In this document: positions 56,970 to 64,000 of the stretch, one piece after another
How positions within the stretch are numbered: position 1 is the stretch's first letter
Layout: each line of letters starts with the position of its first letter
NCBI GenBank assembly: GCA_963854835.1
Contig: OY978530.1
Location: 35,416,639 to 35,480,638, forward strand
Direction: 5' to 3'
Length of the DNA: 64,000 nucleotides
Source: Megamerina dolium
Taxonomy: Eukaryota; Arthropoda; Insecta; Diptera; Megamerinidae
The notes under the pieces: model-generated
Told to the model about the DNA's origin: nothing
Seen by the model: only the letters and a program-made list of their open reading frames with translations
Databases searched by the model: none
Made by a program: the position numbers and the translations under genes

Positions 56970-58784
56970 TATTTCTAAAACGACTTTTCCGAATAGCTAA
57001 TCCTTAACGTCATGCATACATTTCCTTCTTTGGTAGATGGAAAGATCTTAAGAGAAGCTTTTTCGGGAAGTGATGATTGGAAATCATTGAGATTTTCATC
57101 TGCTAGTCGTAGACCAGCGATCTCCTTACGTAAATTAAGTAAGCCGTTTTGATACTCAAGCATGCACCGTTATTGAGATGTTTGGGTCTATCGGGGAATC
57201 TATTGCGAAAGAACATATCTTTGACGAGTGTGCTGTGACTACTTGAGGGCAGTAGTACCTAAGTGGCCTGCATATGTTGTTTCAATAATGTTTTAACGTT
57301 TAATTGTTGGAGCAACCAATTATTCTCCATTAAAAATTTGTCCACCGTAGCAAGTGTGTTCTTCTCGAAATGTATAGTACGTTTTGCATTTCCAGAAACT
57401 ATGGCACAAATGCTGAATATATGAAATAACCGCCACTTGTTTATAATCTTGAAGTAGTACGCCTACTACTGCTGAAGAACTTTCATCAACTGACAATTTT
57501 ACACCTGGTGGTGATGATAAAAGTGCTTTTATTTTGTGAAAAGCGTCATTATGAATTGAATTTCAGACCGAAGCGCCAACTTTCTTTAGTAGCTGCCTTA
57601 ATGGATCTGTAATGGATGAAAGATTATGAAAAAATTGATAGAGATAAGTTAGAGTTCCCAACATCCGTTGTAATCTCTTGTTGTCCATGGGAGTTTCTAA
57701 GTTTTTGATTGCTTCCGTTTTCTCGGGATCTGATAATATTCCATTTTGAGTGAATCAATTCCTAGAAACTTGATTGATGTTTAATCGAATTGACATTTCT
57801 GTAAGTTCAGCGCCAAACCACCTTCACGAGTTCTACTAATTGATTTTTACCAAGGTGTTGCAGTTGTAAATACTTTGACGTACTTTGACTGAGTTTTATT
57901 TGCCAATATCTACCACGGCGATATTTCATTAAATGTTTTGACTGGAAACTGTCCTCTTTAAATGTTTTTATTTAGTTCAAGTGGATCGATGCATATACGA
58001 ACTTTCCCATTTTTCCGTACCATTAACATTAGACTTACTAATGGTGTTGGTTCCATTACTGACTCGACTACACCAAGTTTTATTCGTTCTGATTCTGCTT
58101 TAACTTCATTTATGTAGACGGTAAGATTTTAAACGTTAGATTGTTAATGAATTAATTGAATTAATTTCACCGTTTCATATGCTTTACTGCCTAGATTCGG
58201 TGATAATTGTTGTTCAACTACTTTGAAATTAACGATCGAACATTGATCCTTGAATTTACAATACATTTAGCGCTAATTCCTCCTAAAACGTTGATTTTAT
58301 GTTGAGTATACGACGTTAATCTTTTCGTTCTCCATTTAACCATTTTAATTTTCACTGTTTTTTGAAATTATATTACACTGAGCACTATCCAATTTGAAAT
58401 CAACAGGAAAAATCTCAATTGATATTTTTCTGTCGTCATCATCATTTCTGCTTCGGTTTCCGTATTTTCACCTTCATACCCTTCATGAACATGCTTTGAG
58501 GTTTTAGATCGACAAACTGCTTGAAAACGTCCTTTTTTACATTTTCTGCATCTTTTACTAAAAGCCGGACATTCCTTTTTAGCATCCACAGCGATTACAC
58601 TTTTAATTTGATGATTTTGTATTCTCTGCATTTGCGTTTTTTCATTTATTTGTACTTGTGGCGTATTTTGTATTTCATGCAATTGTTTTGTTGCTTGCTC
58701 ATTGATTCTACAGACGTCGAAGGCTCGTGTGAAATCCAAATCAGAATCACTTAACAATTTCTAACAAATTGTTTCACTTTTTAC
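56970..58784 (-). pseudogene. Decayed Gypsy-type gag-pol (G2, copy 2)
   Basis: Minus strand. The gag end is better kept than in copy 1: 58757-58368 is one open frame with SDLDFTRAFDVCRINEQATKQL and the knuckle CPAFSKRCRKCKKGRFQAVCR. Protease, RT and RNase H follow as decayed blocks parallel to copy 1. Sequence upstream of 58784 is split off by J3 and continues at 60523. Confidence 0.85.
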
Positions 58785-60513
58785 AGCAAGAATTCAGATC
58801 ACCGAATCTGAAAACACAGCTACAGCACTGCACTCGAAAGTTAAAGTAAGCCTTAAAAAATTAAAACAACAAAGAGTTAGAAGAGCACATAGCCAAATTA
58901 ACACCTAATGAAGCGTCAGACTACTCTTTGTGGAAATCCTATCCACCCCCTTCACAGTCCTCATTACCAAAATCAACTTCTCAACCTTACTCAATAACGC
59001 TCAAAGGACAGTTTCAAAGCAATTTATAAAGATTTAAACCCAAAAAAATTACCTGGTCCAGATAAAATTACCGGTAAAATAATAAAAGAGCTACCTCCGC
59101 CTTCAGTAATTCATCTCATGCACATTTTCAATGCTATCCTTCGAAATAAACACTAACCCAAATGCTGGAAAACTTCAAAAATTATTATGAAAGACCCTAG
59201 AAAAAGACCCTACAAAAGTTGCATCGTACAGACCTATCAGCCTCCTGCCTCTACTTTCTAAAGTATTCGAAAAGCTACTTGTCATGATTATAACTCCATT
59301 TATTAATCTCATCCAACTGATTCCCCAACATCAGTTTGGATTTAGAAAACAGCACGGCACAATAGAACAAGTCCACCGCATTCTAACTCTGATAAGGAAC
59401 ACTTTTGAAGAAAAAAAGTATTGCTCAGCTGTCTTTCTTGATATCATTCAAGCTTTCGATAAAGTATGGCACGATGGCCTTATTTACAAACTCAAACTAT
59501 TACTGCCTGCAAATGTCTCCTCATTGCTTAGTAGCTACCTCACGAAAAGACAATTTCTCGTACATCACAAGGATTACACAACAAATCGATTGGATATTCA
59601 CGCTGGCGTTTCTCAAGGAAGCGTTTTGGTCCCCTTACTGTACCTCTTATACACGATTACAAATTATCTTATACACTTCAGATATGCCCAACAATAACTA
59701 TACATTCATATCGACCTTTGCAGATGATACGACAATATTGTGCTCTCGCTCTAAGCCCATGGAAGCTACTAAACTCCAGCAGACTCATGTCGATTCTCTC
59801 CAAATCTGGCTAGCAAAATGGCATATAAAAGTCAATGAATCAAAGAGCGTACATGTAACCTTCACGCTAAGCCTAGATACATGTCTCCCACTTAAAATTA
59901 ATGGTCAATGAGTTCCACAATGTTCCTCAACAAAGTACTTCGGTATTCACATCGACAGAAGGCTGACCTGGAAAAATCACATAGACGCAGAGAAAACTCA
60001 GATCAAACTTAAAATAAATTAATTATGGTGGCTGTTACACAAAAGCTCAAAGTTGAATCTCGAGTACATAAAGCAATCCTGAAGCCAATCTGGACTTATG
60101 GTATTCAGTTTTGGGGCACCGTATCTCCCTCAAATATCGAAAAATTGCAGCGAATACAATCCAAGTGTCTGCGAATTATTGTAAACGCGCCTTGGTATAT
60201 GAGGAACGTTAACATCCATCGAGATTTAAATGTACCCACAATTTCTGAGGAAGTTGCAATGTCCTGCAGAAGCTACATTCAAAAATTACACAAACATCCG
60301 AATCCCCTTGCTAGGCAATTGCTGCTGAGCACGGGGCATCGTCGATTAAAAAGAAAGACATACTGAATATGCTGTGAAATTGCTATACCTCGCGATTCAA
60401 CAAATTGTGATCACATAATTTTAGTTAGTTTGTAAAATTTGAATACTTATTGTTAGTTTCTAAGTATTTTAGAAAGATTCAATAAAAACGCTTATTTATT
60501 AAAAAAAAAAAAA
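58785..60513 (+). mobile_element. Jockey-clade LINE J3, 5' truncated
   Basis: Plus strand, 1.73 kb, starting in the endonuclease-RT linker and ending in a poly-A run (60500-60513). The target duplication ACTTTTTAC lies at 58776-58784 and 60514-60522. The host is Gypsy G2 copy 2 gag. This is a classic 5'-truncated LINE insertion. Confidence 0.95.
59030..60366 (+). pseudogene. J3 reverse transcriptase and C-terminal part
   Basis: 59284-59697: HQFGFRKQHGT, AVFLDIIQAFDKVWHDGL, GVSQGSVLVP. A tandem duplication of about 28 bp near 59650-59690 (CTTATACAC...) shifts the frame. 59405-59911 then carries FADDTTILCSRS and WLAKWHIKVNESKS. A stop at 59909-59911 and another frame change follow. 60025-60366 is the C-terminal end (IWTYGIQFWG, MRNVNIHRDL). 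The catalytic Asp residues are present but the gene is broken in at least three places. Confidence 0.9.
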
Positions 60514-60522
60514 ACTTTTTAC

Positions 60523-60690
60523 CATGAGTTATCATGAGTTTATCCTTACTTAAACTATCTTCGAGTGTTGAAAATTTACATTTTTTGCTTGAGTTTTGAC
60601 CTTAGTTGTGTATTCTTCGATTGATTCACCGTCGGATTGTTGCAATTAATTGAATTTGTATCGCTCGTAGTTAGATTAGCACGATATGTG
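60523..60690 (-). pseudogene. Gypsy G2 copy 2, gag continuation
   Basis: Minus-strand sequence around 60575-60640 matches 21458-21525 (GACGG.GAATCAATC.AAGAAT, then CAAAACTCAAGCAAAAAATG), in gag-like codons with SDGESIEEYTTKVKTQ in one frame. It shows that J3 split a single gag region. It is cut at about 60690 by the transposon fragment T3. Confidence 0.75.
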
Positions 60691-60878
60691 ACTGTGGCAG
60701 AATCACCATTTTTGTAGTAGGTTTTTACAATTTTAATGCGTTGTGCGATAGTTAAACGATCCATTTTCGCAAATGTCAGACTTTGAACTGAAAAAGAAAG
60801 AAATTGTTTTAACAACTCAGTTTGACAGATGTCGAATTCTAGCCCTATACTTTTGAAACCGCGAAATGGATAACCCTT
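60678..60878 (-). mobile_element. Tc1/mariner fragment T3 (5' end only)
   Basis: Minus-strand 5' end of the T1/T2 family: inverted repeat reading AAGGGTTATCCATTTCGCGG inward from 60878, leader, and transposase start MDRLTIAQRIKIVKTYYKNGDSATVTYRA. It stops at about 60678, where Gypsy gag sequence begins. TA lies at 60879-60880. No second terminal repeat is present. Confidence 0.92.
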
Positions 60879-60880
60879 TA

Positions 60881-61476
60881 TTATGTATTTAATTTTATGT
60901 TTGATTTTTACTGTTTTGCATTGTCACTTTATGTACATTATTTTTCTATTTACCTCATTTAATAAAAAATATATAAATATTTCACTTTGTTTCTTTTTAT
61001 TATTACACGTATTATTTATATATTCTTGTTTTTATTTATATAACCGATTCTATGGTCGGCTCGAAGGACCATGAATAATTATACACAATTATTATTTAAA
61101 TATACGTATATTTATTTTCCAATTTACACGTTTGATGCACTAATTCTAAGCTAAATTATTACACTGTTTGTATCGCGATATGCGGATTGGAAAATACAAT
61201 ATACATGTATATATATAATGTTTGAATTTATGTTGTAGAAAAAAGCGCGGAAATAGCACGATCTCGCAAGATGTTAAAGGACCGAAAGTGATGATGATAA
61301 CATCGGTCGATCATAACACGAACCGCGAAAACCCAAAAACATAAAAAGGGGAATTTATGTGGAGAGTTGGGTTGTCATATGGTAAGTATGCAAGGTAAGG
61401 TAAGTAGAAATGGTAAGTATTATTAATTCATTATTTCTTTCAGGGACTGACCATATGGCTTGTCTAAACGGATTTA

Positions 61477-61477
<1 letters not shown>
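60881..61477. other. AT-rich spacer, possibly leader of Bel-Pao P3
   Basis: No gene recognised. A more mixed stretch at 61240-61330 includes CGCGG and ACCGAAAG segments. Confidence 0.4.
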
Positions 61478-61563
<86 letters not shown>

Positions 61564-61580
61564 ATACATACATGCATACA

Positions 61581-61640
<60 letters not shown>
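61478..61640. repeat. (TA)n tract with GT-rich interruption
   Basis: TA repeats at 61479-61554 and 61583-61640, separated by GTGTGTGTATACATACATGCATACA. Confidence 0.95.
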
Positions 61641-61641
<1 letters not shown>

Positions 61642-61989
61642 CATATAGATATATTACGTTGCTGCGATTGATTTACAAGTATTATTGCGGAATTTGCCAA
61701 TTGATTTGTTACAATAGCTGCGAATTCAATTTTGGTACATCGTGTAAATGCACGCTGCTCCGTTATTGCGTGCGATTAAACCGTTACATAATTCGTTGTA
61801 AGCTATGGTACCGCCAAGAGGTTAAAAAGGTGACACCTCCAGCAAAGGTGAAACCACGTTGCTCAAGAAAAAATGCGCTTCGTATATCACAGAGCTTTCC
61901 GATATGGAGAAATTCACCAGCGCTGAAGTAATGGGGGAACTCATTGAGGAGTTACTATAGGTTCGGCTAGAGCTTTTGTGTGAGCTTAA

Positions 61990-63020
61990 GCATAACTTTT
62001 AAACTGTGCAGTCCAAGCTTGAAGAGCATGAGTTTGAGGCGCTTGAAATTAATGCGCGCCCGAAATTCATATCAAACTACATTCGTGTGAAGACCGCACA
62101 AACAAAAGAGCTAAATTCGCGCCACGTGTCTGACATCAGACATTCGTCTACTATTTGCCACCTTGCAGCAGATGATCCATCCACTTCGATTATCACCTAC
62201 CAACCTAATGCGCGTCTACCGCCTTTGCAAATTTCAAAACTCGGTGGAACATACACCCAATAGCTCTATTTCTACTTCATGTTCCAGACAATGGTGGGTA
62301 ACGATTCTGAGGTAAGCAAAATTGAGAAGTTCCAGCACATGCGCACGAGTTTGAAGGACCAGGCGATAGACGCAATTCGCTCATTAGAAATAAATGACCA
62401 CAACTACGACAAGGCCTTAGGTATACTCCAAGATCGTTTGGATAATAAGAGTTTAAATTTTCAGGCACATATTAAAGAATTGTTTGGGCTAAAGCAATGC
62501 GAAAAAGGAGCTGTTGACCAGCTGACAGAGCTAGGCGATAAGTTCAACGCTACTCTGCGAGCGCTTCAGACGATAGCAACAAAAGAGCAAGATGGTCTAC
62601 TCATCCATCTCATCGTCAACAAATTCGATGTTGATTTTCAAATAAAATAGGAAGAAACTTCGCCAATCAAGTAACTGCCTATGTTGGATTCTGTGATGGC
62701 GTTTTGGAACAAACGCTGTCAAATGTTGGAAAATGTGGCAAAAAATCGAATTTCAATTCTCGTAAAGCATTCATAGCATCGAATGTCGTATCAAACTGCT
62801 TGTTTTATAATAGTTCTGAGCATTATATATATCGCTGCAATCGGTTTCTAAATTCGCCTCCTGGGCTACGTCTGAAATAGGCAAAGGGGCTACAGCTTTG
62901 TATAAATTGTCTTAAGAAAGGCCATTTTTAGAAATCATGTAAGTCATCCAGCTGCAGAGATTGTGGTGCAAAGCATCATACGCTTCTCCATGTAGCTCCA
63001 AAGTTTGCACCTGTCGTTGA
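61990..63020 (+). pseudogene. P3 Gag and zinc cluster
   Basis: 62006-62263 (KLEEHEFEALEINARPKF, then NARLPPLQISKLGG) and 62279-62650 (VSKIEKFQHMRTSLKDQAIDAI, LEINDHNYDKALGILQDRL, FGLKQCEKGAVDQLTELGDKFNATLRAL) are the DUF1759-like gag. A stop separates them at about 62260. Beyond 62650, stops are dense. Around 62905-63000 a Cys/His cluster is readable in shifting frames (CLKKGHF-type, then SCKSSS and CRDCGAKHH), ending LLHVAP. Confidence 0.85.
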
Positions 63021-63109
63021 AATGACGCCTCCACATCCATTGCCGCTCCAATACATCAATCGCTTGTTAGTTCTTTAGCTGAGAACACAAAGTTACTACC
63101 TCATAATGT

Positions 63110-63640
63110 TGTGTTTTTGGCCACTGCTGTAATTCTTGTAAAAAATCATGTCGGTTCGCTAGTTCCATGCAGAGCCTTATTGGATTTAGCGTCTTAATTA
63201 AATTTTGTCTCATCACGTTGCGCTAGTATCATCCAGCTAAGGAAAACTAAATCGACAACTCTTGTTTCCGGTATTGGCCAGACAGACCTGGTTGCTGATC
63301 ATACTATTGAAATTTCTATGTAGTCACGGTTTGGCAACTACGCGATTTCATTTACTGCTGTTGTTACGCAATCCATCACTGAGAATCAACTCAATTATAC
63401 CTTGAATCATTCAAGGTCGATTGGCAGATACCATCGAATATACAACTTGCGGACCCTTGATTTTACAAGTCACAACGAATCGACATCCTTATTGGAGCTG
63501 GTCTATTTTTTATCTCTTGTGCGTCTGACAAATACGATTATTTTATCAGTTGCCACTGTTGCAGAAAACTTGTTTGGGTTGGGTTATTTCTGGAGGCGTG
63601 TTACCTACCAATCGCACATCAACTTGTCTTGCTGCAGTCA
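63110..63640 (+). pseudogene. P3 protease region, heavily decayed
   Basis: Readable pieces are VKNHVGSLVPCRALLD followed by Leu-Ala-Ser and a stop where D-S-G-S is expected, then TTLVSGIGQTDLVADHTIEI. Further pieces toward 63640 are in shifting frames. Confidence 0.65.
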
Positions 63641-64000
63641 AAACTTATTCGCTTGAAAATTATACGGACGCATCTCTTAATGAAGTAGATCAAAAATTCT
63701 GGGAAATTGAAAATATTTCATCCTTTATTTCTAAAGTTAGTCAAGAAGAATTGGATTATGAAAAGCATTTTCAAGAACAGTATACTAGATTGGATTCTGG
63801 TCAATATGCAGTTCGCTTGCCGTTTAAACGTAATCCTGATCAACTTGGTGCTTCATACCGTAATACACTCAATCGTTTTAGAAATATTGAACGGAAGCTG
63901 GAGCGTACACCTGAGATAAAAACTCAATATTCGTTGTTTATGTCAGAGTATTCTGTTTTGGGTCACATGTCTACTTTCGAAAGACTGCCACCTGGTGTAG
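63641..64000 (+). pseudogene. P3 pol start (RT region), open to window edge
   Basis: One frame over the last 360 bp: DQKFWEIENI, SQEELDYEKHF, DSGQYAVRLPFK, RNIERKLERTPEIK and LFMSEYSVLGHM. This is the conserved segment just before the Bel-Pao RT core. It is open at the right edge, so whether the RT is intact is unknown. Confidence 0.85.

Larger units (their letters stand above)
54965..60690 (-). repeat. Long inverted duplication, copy 2
   Basis: Reverse-oriented partner of 21455-25285. It starts within LINE ORF1 sequence at 54965 and ends in Gypsy gag sequence at about 60690. It contains the Jockey copy J3 (58785-60513) as an insertion. It also keeps gag sequence (58570-58784 and part of 60523-60690) that is deleted in copy 1. 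Confidence 0.92.
61800..64000 (+). mobile_element. Bel-Pao LTR retrotransposon P3, 5' part (continues beyond window)
   Basis: Plus strand. The gag (61990-62650), Cys/His cluster (62870-63010), protease-like stretch (63110-63420) and start of the RT region (63640-64000) are in order. Stops are frequent before 63640, then the frame becomes open to the edge. P3 differs clearly from P1 and P2. Its 5' LTR was not identified. Confidence 0.85.

Overview
This window is repeat-dense eukaryotic DNA. I see no host gene in it, nor any bacterial-style operon, rRNA, tRNA gene or CRISPR array. The mobile-element set (Bel-Pao, Gypsy and Copia LTR elements, RTE, Jockey and LOA/I-like non-LTR elements, several mariner/Tc1 lineages, a tRNA-derived SINE), the AT-rich spacers and the long (TA)n tracts point to an insect, most likely a true fly. 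The species is inference only. Nearly every coding region is a decayed or interrupted transposon gene, so I mark most of them as pseudogenes.

Layout, left half. An RTE non-LTR element (minus) runs off the left edge to about 2.68 kb. A Jockey RT fragment (minus) follows at 3.8-5.15 kb. From 5.7 to 14.1 kb is a three-level nest: a Bel-Pao gag/protease region (minus) is split by a mariner (7199-12944) with matching terminal inverted repeats and TA target duplications. That mariner has lost its middle and now contains a SINE piece, a (TA)n tract and a nearly complete Gypsy element with 161-bp LTRs (7547-12013). A Copia remnant follows (about 14.15-15.8 kb), then a mariner N-terminal scrap, SINE pieces and AT-rich spacer to 21.4 kb. 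At 21.45-27.77 kb a dead Gypsy element is followed by a dead LOA/I-like LINE. A decayed Gypsy integrase lies at 27.85-28.5 kb.

Layout, right half. A Tc1/mariner-superfamily element (T1, 31043-32348) has a close sister (T2, 42593-43905) and a fragment (T3, near 60.7 kb). A second, longer Bel-Pao element (minus, 33.1-41.7 kb) is interrupted in gag by a full-length RTE copy (37419-40715) with a 10-bp target duplication. A 550-bp TA tract, a LINE deletion derivative and a mariner scrap lead to the best Jockey copy (46.7-50.78 kb, intact ORF1) and the best RTE copy (51.04-54.14 kb). From 54.97 to 60.69 kb lies an inverted, highly similar copy of the 21.45-25.28 kb Gypsy+LINE segment, itself interrupted by a third Jockey copy with a 9-bp target duplication. 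The right edge holds the 5' part of a third Bel-Pao element (plus).

How the parts relate. There is no working pathway here; the window records successive insertions. The most informative points are insertion order readable from target duplications, inactivating lesions shared between separate copies (T1/T2; RTE copies B and C; the inverted Gypsy+LINE pair), a changed catalytic residue in an otherwise well kept Gypsy polymerase, a Bel-Pao polyprotein that seems to carry a second cysteine/histidine cluster after its integrase end, and a SINE family I cannot name.
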